Translations under genes and position numbers: made by a program | Assembly: GCF_002250505.1 (NCBI RefSeq) | Contig: NZ_NJGY01000001.1 | Span: 1,044,151 to 1,108,150 of the forward strand | Direction: 5' to 3' | Source: Janthinobacterium sp. PC23-8 | GTDB taxonomy: Bacteria > Pseudomonadota > Gammaproteobacteria > Burkholderiales > Burkholderiaceae_D | DNA length: 64,000 bases | Shown here: positions 38,317 to 47,234 of the stretch, piece after piece | How the letters are laid out: the number at the start of each line of letters is the position of its first letter | How positions within the stretch are numbered: position 1 is the stretch's first letter | Notes under the pieces: generated by a model | What the model was told of the DNA's origin: nothing | The model's database searches: none | The model's input: only the letters and a program-made list of their open reading frames with translations

Positions 38317-38832
38317 ATGGCTACTAAAAATCGCGTTGTGTCGAAACCGAAATCGTCGTCGTCATCGTCCCTGGTTCCCTGGCTGGGTATCGCCGCCATC
38401 GTCATCCTGTTCGACCAGATCAGCAAGATCACCGTGCTGCGCACGTTCCAGTATGCCGAGGAAAAAGTCATCACCTCGTTTTTCAACCTGGTACTGGCGT
38501 TCAACAAGGGCGCCGCGTTCAGCTTTTTGTCCGACCAGGGCGGCTGGCAGCGCTATTTCTTCACGGCCATCGCCGTCGGCGCCGCCATCTTCATCATCTA
38601 CCTGTTGAAAAAGCACGCCGGCCAGCGCATGTTCTGCTCGGCCCTGGCGCTGATACTGGGCGGCGCGCTCGGCAACGCCATCGACCGGCTGGTCTATGGC
38701 CATGTGGTCGACTTCCTCGATTTCCACTGGAAAAGCTGGGGCCATTTCCCCGCTTTCAATATCGCCGATAGCGCCATCTGCATCGGCGCTGCCCTGTTCA
38801 TCATCGATGAACTGCGCCGGGTAAACAAATAA
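38317..38832 (+). CDS. lspA: Lipoprotein signal peptidase (signal peptidase II)
   Basis: A 171-residue inner-membrane aspartic protease that removes prolipoprotein signal peptides. Four hydrophobic segments are visible. Catalytic Asp residues are in [20 protein letters not shown] and [12 protein letters not shown] Ser-rich N-terminal tail of about 20 residues precedes helix 1. Located directly after ileS as usual. It would process the lipoprotein encoded at 40569. Confidence 0.95.
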   Translation: MATKNRVVSKPKSSSSSSLVPWLGIAAIVILFDQISKITVLRTFQYAEEKVITSFFNLVLAFNKGAAFSFLSDQGGWQRYFFTAIAVGAAIFIIYLLKKHAGQRMFCSALALILGGALGNAIDRLVYGHVVDFLDFHWKSWGHFPAFNIADSAICIGAALFIIDELRRVNK

Positions 38833-38859
38833 CACCAAATAACACGCAGGAGCCATACC

Positions 38860-40080
38860 ATGGAATTGTCCGGCAAGAAAATTGTCCTGGGCCTGTCGGG
38901 CGGCGTCGCCTGCTACAAGGCGGCAGAACTGTGCCGCGCGCTGACCCGCGCCGGCGCCACGGTGCAGGTGGTGATGACGGATGCGGCCAGCCATTTCATC
39001 ACGGCCGTGACCATGCAGGCGCTGTCGGGCCACCCCGTGCACAGCAGCCAGTGGGATGCCCGCATCGACAACAATATGGCCCATATCGACTTGACGCGCG
39101 GCGCCGACGCAATCCTCATCGCGCCGTGCTCGGCCGACTTCCTGCGCAAGCTCGCCCATGGCGTGTGCGACGATCTGCTCTCGACCCTGTGCCTGGCCCG
39201 CCCCGCGCACCTGCCGCTGCTGGTGGCGCCGGCCATGAACGTCGAGATGTGGCAGAACCCCGCCACGCAGCGCAATGTACAACAGCTGCGCGAAGACGGC
39301 ATTCAATTCTTTGGCCCGGCCGCCGGCGAACAGGCCTGCGGCGAGGTGGGCCTGGGCCGCATGCTCGAACCCGAGCAGTTGCTGGTGGAACTGATCGCCG
39401 CCTTCCAGCCCAAGGTGCTGGCCGGCCGGCGCGTGCTGGTCACGGCCGGCCCGACTTTCGAGGCGATCGACCCGGTGCGCGGCATCACCAATCTATCCTC
39501 TGGCAAGATGGGTTACGCCGTGGCGCGCGCCGCGCGCGAAGCGGGCGCCGAGGTGCTGCTGATCTCCGGCCCGACCGCCCTGGCCGCGCCGTTCGGCGTG
39601 CGCCGCATCGACGTGCAAAGTGCGCAGCAGATGCACGACGCAGTGCTGAACCACCTCGACGGCCAGCATGTCTTTATCGCCGTGGCGGCAGTGGCCGACT
39701 GGCGCGTGGTCAATGCCAGCAGCCAGAAAATGAAAAAGCAGGCCGACGGCTCGGTGCCCGAACTGCAGTTCGCGCAAAACCCCGACATCCTCGCCACCGT
39801 GGCAGCGCGCACCAACCTGGCCGGTTTTCCGTACTGCGTGGGCTTTGCCGCCGAATCGGAAAACCTGGTGCAATTCGGCGCCTCCAAGCGTGAAAAGAAG
39901 GGTATTCCGCTTCTGGTCGGCAATATCGGCCACAACACCTTCGGCCAGGACGACAACACCATCATCCTGTTCGACGAAGACGGCCACACGGTGCTGCCGC
40001 GCGCGTCCAAGCTGGAACTGGCGCGCCAGCTGATCTCCGAAATTTCCAAGCGCATCGCGAAAATCTCGCTGCTGAAATAA
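38860..40080 (+). CDS. coaBC: Phosphopantothenoylcysteine decarboxylase / synthetase
   Basis: A 406-residue bifunctional enzyme for steps 2 and 3 of CoA synthesis from pantothenate. The N-terminal CoaC flavoprotein has [27 protein letters not shown] and catalytic Cys in [11 protein letters not shown]. The C-terminal CoaB has [22 protein letters not shown] and KREKKG. It starts 27 bp after lspA with CAGGAG upstream. dut follows 26 bp later. Confidence 0.96.
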   Translation: MELSGKKIVLGLSGGVACYKAAELCRALTRAGATVQVVMTDAASHFITAVTMQALSGHPVHSSQWDARIDNNMAHIDLTRGADAILIAPCSADFLRKLAHGVCDDLLSTLCLARPAHLPLLVAPAMNVEMWQNPATQRNVQQLREDGIQFFGPAAGEQACGEVGLGRMLEPEQLLVELIAAFQPKVLAGRRVLVTAGPTFEAIDPVRGITNLSSGKMGYAVARAAREAGAEVLLISGPTALAAPFGVRRIDVQSAQQMHDAVLNHLDGQHVFIAVAAVADWRVVNASSQKMKKQADGSVPELQFAQNPDILATVAARTNLAGFPYCVGFAAESENLVQFGASKREKKGIPLLVGNIGHNTFGQDDNTIILFDEDGHTVLPRASKLELARQLISEISKRIAKISLLK

Positions 40081-40106
40081 TCTTCCCACCCTACGTATCC
40101 GATTCA

Positions 40107-40556
40107 ATGAAAAATATCGACATCAAGATCCTCGACGCCCGCATGCACGACCAGTTGCCGGCCTACGCCACCCCCGGCAGCGCCGGCCTGGACCTGCGCG
40201 CGTGCATCGACGAAGCCATCACCATCGAACCAGGACAGACGGTACTGATCCCGACCGGCCTGGCGATCCACCTGGGCGACCCGGGCTATGCGGCGATGAT
40301 TTTGCCGCGCAGCGGCATGGGCCACAAGAACGGCATCGTGCTGGGGAATCTGGTAGGCTTGATCGACTCCGATTATCAGGGCCAGTTGATGGTGTCGACC
40401 TGGAACCGGGGCCAAAACGCATTTACGCTCAACCCCATGGAACGCCTGGCGCAACTGATTATCGTGCCGGTGCTGCAAGTGGGCTTTAACGTCGTCGAAG
40501 AGTTCGGCGACAGCGAACGCGGTGCTGGCGGATTCGGCAGCACCGGCAAACATTAA
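40107..40556 (+). CDS. dut: dUTP diphosphatase
   Basis: A 149-residue trimeric dUTPase. Its conserved motifs are visible: [33 protein letters not shown], and the C-terminal P-loop-like [12 protein letters not shown]. It follows coaBC, the same order as dfp-dut in E. coli. Confidence 0.97.
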   Translation: MKNIDIKILDARMHDQLPAYATPGSAGLDLRACIDEAITIEPGQTVLIPTGLAIHLGDPGYAAMILPRSGMGHKNGIVLGNLVGLIDSDYQGQLMVSTWNRGQNAFTLNPMERLAQLIIVPVLQVGFNVVEEFGDSERGAGGFGSTGKH

Positions 40557-40568
40557 GGATCACTCTCC

Positions 40569-41675
40569 ATGCCAGGTTTCCGCCATATGGCTCCAGCCCA
40601 ACACCCGCTGCGCCAATGGGCCCTGCCACTGCTGGTCGCCGGCGCCGCCCTGCTTGCCGGCTGCAGCACGCCCGGCGGCACCGTCAGCGGCCCGTTCAAC
40701 ATGACGCCCGCACCCGACGAAGCACCGGCCTACACGGCGCGGCAAAAGACGGCGCAGGAAAACCTGGTCAAGATGGTGGCCTTGCAGGACCGGCTGTCGA
40801 AAGTGTCGGCGCCGCTGCTGATCAACAATGCGGACCTGTGCAAGAACTACGCGCGCAATCTGCTGGGCTTTACGGCGCAGAACAAATACTCGTATCCGGG
40901 CGAATATGCCGAGGCGGCCCAGGCGGCCCTCGGCTACGGCGAACAGATGCAGGTCTCAAGCGTGCTGCCGGGCAGTGGCGCCGCGCGCGCCGGCCTGCGC
41001 AAGGGCGACGGCCTGCTGGCCGCCGACGGCAAGAGCTTGCCGGCCGGGCCGAACGCGGAAGGCCCGTTCGGCGCCATCGTCGGCCCGCTGGCCTCGAAAA
41101 GCGCCAGCATCAACATGATGATCGCGCGCGAAGGCCAGCCGCAGGACCTGAAAATTCCCGTCACCCGCGCCTGCGCCTTCCGCGTTGCGCTGGGCAATGC
41201 CGACAATATCAACGCCTATTCCGACGGCGCGCGCATCATGCTCACGCGCGGCATGATCCATGCGGCGCAAAACGACGAGGGCATCGCCTTCGTGATCGCG
41301 CGCGAAATGGCGCACAACATCCTCGATCATGCGCGCAACCAGCGCAACAGCGGCACGGCCGGCAGCATCATCGACAGCCTGGGCGCGGTACAACCGGACG
41401 CGTCGATGCTGACGGGCGCCGCCGGCATCCGCGCCATGCCGCAGGAACTCGACGCGCAAGCCGATACGCTGGCCATCTACCTGCTGGCGCGCGCCGGCTA
41501 CAATATCGACAATGCGGCCCGCTTCTGGCAGCAGCTGGCCACGCAAGTGCCGGCCAGCACCGCCAACGGCTACACGGCGCTGCACCCGGGCATGAACGCG
41601 CGCATCGCCGCCATCAACCGCGCGGTGATCGAGGTGCGCGCCAAACAGGCCGCCAAAAAGCCGCTGCGTCCTTGA
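40569..41675 (+). CDS. M48-like lipoprotein with PDZ domain, catalytic His replaced
   Basis: A 368-residue exported lipoprotein. The lipobox LLAGC places the lipidated Cys at about residue 35. A PDZ-like part is at about 130-165 (VSSVLPGSGAARAGLRKGDGLLA). The peptidase region follows, but the usual HExxH is REMAH: the codon at 41301 is CGC (Arg245), so one zinc-ligand His is missing. The downstream ELDAQAD keeps the expected acidic residue. Proteolysis is therefore doubtful; it may be a pseudoenzyme in the outer envelope. AAGGA is upstream of the ATG and the gene follows dut by 12 bp. Confidence 0.85.
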   Translation: MPGFRHMAPAQHPLRQWALPLLVAGAALLAGCSTPGGTVSGPFNMTPAPDEAPAYTARQKTAQENLVKMVALQDRLSKVSAPLLINNADLCKNYARNLLGFTAQNKYSYPGEYAEAAQAALGYGEQMQVSSVLPGSGAARAGLRKGDGLLAADGKSLPAGPNAEGPFGAIVGPLASKSASINMMIAREGQPQDLKIPVTRACAFRVALGNADNINAYSDGARIMLTRGMIHAAQNDEGIAFVIAREMAHNILDHARNQRNSGTAGSIIDSLGAVQPDASMLTGAAGIRAMPQELDAQADTLAIYLLARAGYNIDNAARFWQQLATQVPASTANGYTALHPGMNARIAAINRAVIEVRAKQAAKKPLRP

Positions 41676-41684
41676 GAACGGCTG

Positions 41685-41819
41685 CTAGGAACCGGGAAAT
41701 GGAGGGAATACGCCCCCCGCAAGCCAGGTGACGATGCCGGCCACGATCACTCCGAGAAACACGCCGACCAGCAGCTTGCTGGCGAGGGGCAGGCCTTGTT
41801 TGTGTTCTTTGATTACCAT
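41685..41819 (-). CDS. 44-residue single-span membrane protein
   Basis: A short frame reads MVIKEHKQGLPLASKLLVGV at its start, then one hydrophobic helix (about residues 17-36), then a Pro-rich tail FPPFPGS and a TAG stop. GGAGAG lies about 6 bp upstream of the ATG, a good ribosome site. The basic N-terminus and central helix suggest a small inner-membrane protein with the N-terminus inside. It is on the opposite strand to both neighbours (M48-like gene and xdhC) with its own promoter region. I do not recognise a family. Confidence 0.6.
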   Translation of the reverse strand: MVIKEHKQGLPLASKLLVGVFLGVIVAGIVTWLAGGVFPPFPGS

Positions 41820-41932
41820 GGGAACTCTCCGCAGGCTGAGGAACAGGGAGTGTCCAGTATAGCCATGTTTCAGCCTGTTTTGCCGCCCGCGTGCAGCATA
41901 AATATTGAACTCACTAGCGAAGATGGCGCACC

Positions 41933-42916
41933 ATGGACAGCATCGACCTCGAAGTACTGAAAACCTGCGCCGCCTGGATCGCTGGCGGCCACCGCTGCGA
42001 ACTGGTCACCGTCATCAAGACCTGGGGTTCCAGCCCGCGCCCGGTCGGCGCCACGCTGGCCATTTGCGACGACGGCACGGTGGTCGGCTCGGTGTCCGGC
42101 GGCTGCATCGAAGACGATCTGATCGCACATGTGCGCACGCACGGCATCGTGCGCGAGCGGCCCGAGATCGTCCGCTACGGCATCAGCGCAGACGAGGCGC
42201 ACCGCTTCGGCCTGCCCTGTGGCGGCACCATCGAACTGGCGATCGAACCGCTGCACGCCGGCAGCGGCGTGGCCGAACTGCTGGCGCGGCTGGAACGCCA
42301 TGAACTGATCGAACGGCGCCTTGATCTGCGCACCGGCGCGGTCAGCCTGCATGCGGCCGCGCCGGGCGCGACCCTGGTGCTGGAAAACGACCTGCTGACC
42401 ACCCAGCACGGTCCACGCTGGCGCCTGTTGCTCATCGGCGCGGGCCAGCTGTCGCGCTTCGTGGCGCAGATCGCCACCGCCATGGATTACCACGTGATCG
42501 TGTGCGACCCGCGCGAAGACTACCGCGGCGGCTGGAACGTGCCCGGCGTGCCGCTGCTGCACGCCATGCCCGACGACCTGGTGCTGGAACTGCAGCTGGA
42601 CAGCCGCAGCGCCGTGCTGGCGCTGACGCACGACCCCAAGCTGGACGACCTGGCGCTGATGGAGGCCTTGAAATCGCCGGCGTTTTATGTCGGCGCCATC
42701 GGCTCGCGCGCCAACAACGCGAAACGGCGCGAACGGCTGCTGCAGTTCGACGTCACGCCGGAACAACTGGCGCGCCTGCATGGCCCTGTGGGCCTGTATA
42801 TCGGCAGCAAGACGCCGGCCGAAATCGCCATCTCGATACTGGCCGAACTGACGGCCGTCAAAAACGGCGTGCCCGACACGCTGCAGATCGCCCACGCGCA
42901 AGCGCTGTCGGCATGA
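41933..42916 (+). CDS. xdhC: XdhC/CoxI family molybdenum-hydroxylase maturation factor
   Basis: A 327-residue protein that binds the molybdenum cofactor and helps load and sulfurate it for xanthine-dehydrogenase-type enzymes. The N-terminal domain has the TWGSSPRPVGA motif and GSVSGGCIEDDL with a conserved Cys; FGLPCGGT holds a second Cys. A C-terminal Rossmann domain starts at LLLIGAGQLSRFVAQI (about 165). Its likely client is the IorAB-type enzyme 11 kb downstream. The stop overlaps the start of alkA (ATGA). Confidence 0.9.
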   Translation: MDSIDLEVLKTCAAWIAGGHRCELVTVIKTWGSSPRPVGATLAICDDGTVVGSVSGGCIEDDLIAHVRTHGIVRERPEIVRYGISADEAHRFGLPCGGTIELAIEPLHAGSGVAELLARLERHELIERRLDLRTGAVSLHAAAPGATLVLENDLLTTQHGPRWRLLLIGAGQLSRFVAQIATAMDYHVIVCDPREDYRGGWNVPGVPLLHAMPDDLVLELQLDSRSAVLALTHDPKLDDLALMEALKSPAFYVGAIGSRANNAKRRERLLQFDVTPEQLARLHGPVGLYIGSKTPAEIAISILAELTAVKNGVPDTLQIAHAQALSA

Positions 42917-43800
42917 ACACCTTGCACTGGAGCGTGCCGCTGCCTGCCGGCTACCGGCGCGGCGATGTGCTCGCCTTTCATGGCCGCGACGCCGAAGGCG
43001 TGGCCGAGCAGGTGACGCCAGACAGCCTGCGCAAGGCCATCTTGCAGCATGGCGTGCCAGTGCTGTTGGACGTGTCTTTTGGCGCCAAGGAAGCCTTGTG
43101 CCGCGCCGACATCGACGGCCCGCTCACCAAAAGCATGCAGGACGCGCTGCATGAAGTACTGAACAATATCCTGGGCCTGCGCATCGCGCCCGAACCGTTT
43201 GCGCAGCTGGTGGCGGACGACCCGCTGATGGGCCCATTGGTGCGCGCCAACGGCAGCTTGCGCATCGTGCAGTCGGCCACGCCGTTCGAAGCCTTGACCT
43301 GGGCGATTATCGGCCAGCAGATCAACCTGCCGTTTGCCATCGCGCTGCGCCGTACCTTCATTTTGCAGGCGGGGCGCCGGCACAGCAGCGGCCTGTGGTG
43401 CTACCCGCAAGCGCGCGACGTGGCGCACCTGAACCTTGAAGAACTGACGGTCCGCAAATTCTCGCGCGCCAAGGCCGGGACCCTGCTGCGCCTGGCCAGG
43501 CTGGTACATGACGGTGAACTGTCTTTGGCGCTGCCTGCCACAGGAGATGTCACGGCGGTATCGCAAGCGCTGTTGAATGTCAAAGGCATCGGCCCGTGGA
43601 CCGTCAACTACGCGCTGCTGCGCGGCTACGGCTACGCCGACTGCTCGCTGCACGGCGATGTGGCGATCCGCGCCGCCCTGCAAAAACTGCTCAATGAATC
43701 CAGCAAGCCGGACATGGCGCGCACGGAACTGTGGCTACGCCAGTACGCGCCGCATCGCACCATGGCGGCGGCCCACCTGTGGGCCAGCCTGCAGGGCTAA
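42913..43800 (+). CDS. alkA: DNA-3-methyladenine glycosylase II, HhH-GPD family
   Basis: A 295-residue base-excision enzyme. The N-terminal AlkA-type domain is followed by the helix-hairpin-helix LLNVKGIGPWTVNYALL and the catalytic Asp (about 249) in DCSLHGDVAIRAAL. The start at 42913 overlaps the xdhC stop by 4 nt; the frame continues open upstream to 42502 inside xdhC but is not coding there. The link to xdhC is positional only. The 3' end overlaps the stop of the MFS remnant on the other strand. Confidence 0.88.
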   Translation: MNTLHWSVPLPAGYRRGDVLAFHGRDAEGVAEQVTPDSLRKAILQHGVPVLLDVSFGAKEALCRADIDGPLTKSMQDALHEVLNNILGLRIAPEPFAQLVADDPLMGPLVRANGSLRIVQSATPFEALTWAIIGQQINLPFAIALRRTFILQAGRRHSSGLWCYPQARDVAHLNLEELTVRKFSRAKAGTLLRLARLVHDGELSLALPATGDVTAVSQALLNVKGIGPWTVNYALLRGYGYADCSLHGDVAIRAALQKLLNESSKPDMARTELWLRQYAPHRTMAAAHLWASLQG

Positions 43801-43994
43801 TGCAAAGGCAAGGCGCTGCTGCGTTGGGCGCGCGCGCCAAACAGGTGGATCACGCCGGCCACCGCACCGAGTACCACGCCGAATACCGCCACGCCGCTCC
43901 AGCCGTAACGCTCCATCAGCCAGCCGCTGGCCGCCACGCCCACCGCGCCGCCGATAAAGGCGGCCGTCATGTACAGGCTGTAGCAGCCTTTCAA
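43797..43994 (-). pseudogene. C-terminal stump of an MFS transporter
   Basis: The frame reads LKGCYSLYMTAAFIGGAVG and onward through GWLMERYGWSGV to a stop, which matches the last two helices of an MFS exporter (about 65 residues). Upstream of about 43994 the similarity ends abruptly at a perfect palindrome, and no N-terminal part is found nearby. The gene was truncated where the ABC/two-component module begins. It may have been the divergent partner of the LysR gene now at 51673. Confidence 0.8.
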
Positions 43995-44001
43995 AGGCTG
44001 C
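43983..44001. repeat. Perfect 19-bp palindrome at the module's left edge
   Basis: GCAGCCTTTCAAAGGCTGC is a 9-1-9 perfect inverted repeat placed exactly where MFS similarity stops. On the plus strand it is followed by GTTTTG, so it could also act as a weak terminator for alkA. Confidence 0.6.
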
Positions 44002-44018
44002 GTTTTGCTTGCGTCGAG

Positions 44019-44033
44019 TGTTCGTAACGAACA
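44019..44033. promoter_or_regulatory. Perfect 15-bp palindrome, operator-like
   Basis: TGTTCGT-A-ACGAACA is a perfect 7-1-7 dyad 9 bp before the stop end of the ABC permease gene. Form and length suit a dimeric repressor site, perhaps a remnant of the promoter region of a lost gene. Confidence 0.4.
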
Positions 44034-44041
44034 TTGATGCG

Positions 44042-46483
44042 TTACATTCGAAGGGCATTGGCGGGACGGACCTTCATCGCGATCCACGCTTGTCGACTGG
44101 CTGCCGCCAAGGCAACGACGCTGGTCACGACGAACGCGAGCAGCAGTGTCAAGTACCCGACAGGTGCCGTTTCGACCCAAGTAGACAGATAACGTGCGAT
44201 GGCCACTGCTGCAACCGGCAATCCAATTAAGGCGGCTACCAACAGCATAGTTCCGACGCCGCGCAAGACCAGCAGGCCGATAGCAGAGTCACTTGCACCA
44301 TGCAGCTTGCGCAAGACGATTTCGCGAGCGCGGCGCTGCACTGTATCGGCCGACAGAACGTAGGTTCCAAATGCTGCAAGGGTTAGGGCGATACCTGTTG
44401 CCAGTGCGAGTAGGCTGGCCATGCGCGCATCGTCAGCATAATTGGCGGCGAGGACGCTCGACGCTGGCTGGATGGACGAAATGGCCGAGGGAAAATAACT
44501 TGGCCATATGGACCTGATGACATTAACCACCTTGGCGGGGTCGCCAACCGTGCGCACGCTCAAAGCACTACCGCCTGTGCTCAACTGGAACGCCATCGGC
44601 GCCGGTGCTTCGCGCAATGACTGGAAGCGCAGTGGTGGCGCGATCCCGATGACACGACCTGGGACCGGCTTGTTATCAAAACTTGTCGTGATGACGATTT
44701 GACCAAGTGCTGCTCGTGCGTCGGTAAAGCCGAGCTGGCGTGCTGCAAGTGCATTCAGGACCAGCGGCACGGAGTCGTCGTCATGGTCCAGGGTTCGATC
44801 GAATAAGCGCCCGGCTTCTGGCTTGATGGCGTAAAGCATAAAAAAATTGCGGCTGACTTGCTTGATTTCCATCGTGGCACTGGTGCCATCCGGACGTTTC
44901 AGGTCGCGGCGCCACGTGTCGTTATGACGGCCGATCGCGTCATCCGACACAGCGACGTCTTGTACCCCGGGCGCAGCCGCCAAAGCCGTCATCAGGCCGC
45001 GCGCTGGCGCGCTGTATTTGACCTGTTCAGGCATATCCACGATGAGTATGGAGGCCGGGTCGAATCCAGGCGAAGCACGCATGGCGTAACTTGTCTGCCA
45101 GGCGATGGCTAACGTCACACTGGCAAATCCAATCGCTGCGGATAGCTGCGCCACGGTCATACTGCGCCGCAGGCGTGCAGTCGCACGCGATTCAGTTGCC
45201 GTGCGCCCGGCCAATGATTTTGCCGAAGGGACAGACCAGGCGATCCACGCCGGCCAGGCCGCCGTCAACAGCCCGAGCCCGACGACAAGGGTACCGATCC
45301 AACCCAGGTCGCCAACTGTGAACGCGTCGTTGAGTTCGCGGCCGACCAGGGTCGAAAACAGCGGCAGTGCCAGCCATGCCAGGAGTAGGCCGACAGAGGC
45401 CGCCAAGAACGTGATCAGCCATGCCTCCGCCAGCAATTCCAGCGCAATGCTCCAACCTGAGGCGCCGAGCACTTTGCGCATGGCCAATTCACGCTGGCGC
45501 CGCACTACCCGCACGGTCGCCAGGTTCACGAAATTGATCGAAGCCAGAACAAGGATGAGCACGGCGACAGCGGCAAGGGCGGCAACGACCACCGGATCGC
45601 CTCGCTGGCCGGCGCCGGCGATGAAATTACCCTTGATGCCCGTATCGAAATACGCTGCGTCGAGCCGCGCTAGCGCAATGTCCATTACTGGGCGCAGGCC
45701 CAGGCGCGCCTTGATATCGGGGGGCTGCTGATGTAATGCTGGTGCACGGTCGACTGCGTCCTGCAGCTGTCGGACAAGCATCGGCACGGACGCGCCGGTG
45801 TTCACACGCACCAGGAGCTTGCCTGGCCAGCCTTTGAGGCCGGTTCGCATTTCATCGCGGACATCGGCCGCGAGCGTTGAATCGGTGCCTAGTAGTGCTT
45901 CAAACGGCATGGTGGTATTCGCAGCCGGCGTACGCAGCACCGCGCCAACCCGTAACAATTTACCTTCCGCAAACAGACTGCGGCCCAAGGCCTGCTTGGT
46001 GCCAAACAACCGCATTGCAGTCAATTCGGTGACCGCGACCTGATCCGGCGCTCCCAATGCGGTGGCAAGATCGCCCCGCACTGCCCTCAGGCCCAACATC
46101 TCGACAAAACCAGGCAAGACAGTCAGGCTTTTCAGGGCATGCAGCTTGCCGTCGACATTGACCGTCAAGCCTGTTGTCTCGGGACGTGATGGCAAGTAGC
46201 CGGTGGCCGCAGCCACACCGGGTGCTGCCGCTGCAACAGAGCGCAGCAGCAGCGGCGCCTGGTCGTACCAGGGGCCCGTGGGATCGACATTGTCGCGTTG
46301 TTTCACGACGTAGACATGTTCCACATCGGGCACTTCGGCATTATATTGCCAGCAGTAACGCACCAAGCCGAGAATCAGTATGGCTGAAGCAATGCCGATA
46401 GCCAGGGTGCCTATGACAATGGCAGCGTAGGCGGGTTCGCGCCGCAGTGCGCGTGCGCTATGGCGCATCGTGGTCAATAACAT
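44042..46483 (-). CDS. ABC exporter permease, FtsX/MacB-like
   Basis: An 813-residue membrane protein with two FtsX repeats: an N-terminal helix at about 18-43, a large MacB-like periplasmic domain (about 44-280), helices near 300-325, 355-375 and 395-420, a linker, a further helix near 440, a second periplasmic domain, and helices near 690, 730 and 780. It is the macrolide/peptide exporter or cell-envelope type. It is the last gene of a minus-strand run HlyD - ATPase - permease. Its base use is less GC-biased than its neighbours outside the module. Confidence 0.85.
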   Translation of the reverse strand: MLLTTMRHSARALRREPAYAAIVIGTLAIGIASAILILGLVRYCWQYNAEVPDVEHVYVVKQRDNVDPTGPWYDQAPLLLRSVAAAAPGVAAATGYLPSRPETTGLTVNVDGKLHALKSLTVLPGFVEMLGLRAVRGDLATALGAPDQVAVTELTAMRLFGTKQALGRSLFAEGKLLRVGAVLRTPAANTTMPFEALLGTDSTLAADVRDEMRTGLKGWPGKLLVRVNTGASVPMLVRQLQDAVDRAPALHQQPPDIKARLGLRPVMDIALARLDAAYFDTGIKGNFIAGAGQRGDPVVVAALAAVAVLILVLASINFVNLATVRVVRRQRELAMRKVLGASGWSIALELLAEAWLITFLAASVGLLLAWLALPLFSTLVGRELNDAFTVGDLGWIGTLVVGLGLLTAAWPAWIAWSVPSAKSLAGRTATESRATARLRRSMTVAQLSAAIGFASVTLAIAWQTSYAMRASPGFDPASILIVDMPEQVKYSAPARGLMTALAAAPGVQDVAVSDDAIGRHNDTWRRDLKRPDGTSATMEIKQVSRNFFMLYAIKPEAGRLFDRTLDHDDDSVPLVLNALAARQLGFTDARAALGQIVITTSFDNKPVPGRVIGIAPPLRFQSLREAPAPMAFQLSTGGSALSVRTVGDPAKVVNVIRSIWPSYFPSAISSIQPASSVLAANYADDARMASLLALATGIALTLAAFGTYVLSADTVQRRAREIVLRKLHGASDSAIGLLVLRGVGTMLLVAALIGLPVAAVAIARYLSTWVETAPVGYLTLLLAFVVTSVVALAAASRQAWIAMKVRPANALRM

Positions 46484-46496
46484 GTTCGCTCTCCGG

Positions 46497-47177
46497 TCAG
46501 GCGGGCTGCAGGGCGTCGATCAGGATACGGCCGTCCAGCAGCCGTACCGTACGAGAAGCTTGCGCGGCGTGCGCCGGCGAGTGCGTCACCATGACGATGG
46601 TTGTGCCATCTGCATTGATCTGACGCAGAATGCGCATCACCTCGTCGCCGTGTGCTGTATCAAGATTGCCCGTCGGCTCATCAGCAAGCAGCAGCGCTGG
46701 ACTGGCCACGAGCGCGCGCGCGATGGCTACACGCTGTTGCTGTCCGCCGGAAAGTTGCGACGGACGGTGACCGGCGCGGTGCGCCACGCCTAGTTGATCG
46801 AGCATCGCGGCGACGCGAACCTTTCGTTGCGTTGCAGACACATTCAGGTAGTCAAGTGCCAATGCCACATTTTCGGCAACCGTCAATTCTTCGATGAGAT
46901 TGAAATTCTGAAAAATGAAGCCGATACGTCCGCGCCGTAATCGGTTGAGCTGTGCCTCGCTCCAGCCCGCCACATTGCGACCGTCGAACCAGCATTCGCC
47001 ACCGTCGGGCGTGTCCAGCAGTCCCAGCATGGACAGGAGTGTTGACTTGCCACAGCCGGACGGCCCGGTGATCGCCACATATTCACCCGCGGCGATGGTG
47101 AGGTCAATCCGGTCAAGCGCCGTTGTCTGCACCTCGCCGCCGCGATACGTTTTCGTCATGTTGACGAGCATGAACAT
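46497..47177 (-). CDS. ABC transporter ATPase, LolD/MacB type
   Basis: About 226 residues. Walker A is GPSGCGKST, the Q-loop is QNFN, the signature is [15 protein letters not shown] and Walker B is [12 protein letters not shown], all in LolD/MacB spacing. It powers the permease encoded 13 bp downstream. Two starts are possible: 47207, with AAGGA rather far upstream, and 47177, with AGGA 4 nt before the ATG, which is preferred here. Confidence 0.93.
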   Translation of the reverse strand: MFMLVNMTKTYRGGEVQTTALDRIDLTIAAGEYVAITGPSGCGKSTLLSMLGLLDTPDGGECWFDGRNVAGWSEAQLNRLRRGRIGFIFQNFNLIEELTVAENVALALDYLNVSATQRKVRVAAMLDQLGVAHRAGHRPSQLSGGQQQRVAIARALVASPALLLADEPTGNLDTAHGDEVMRILRQINADGTTIVMVTHSPAHAAQASRTVRLLDGRILIDALQPA

Positions 47178-47234
47178 GCTTTCCTGTTGTGTGCGATTAA
47201 ATTGCATGATTTTGTCATTTCCTTGAGAAACCTG

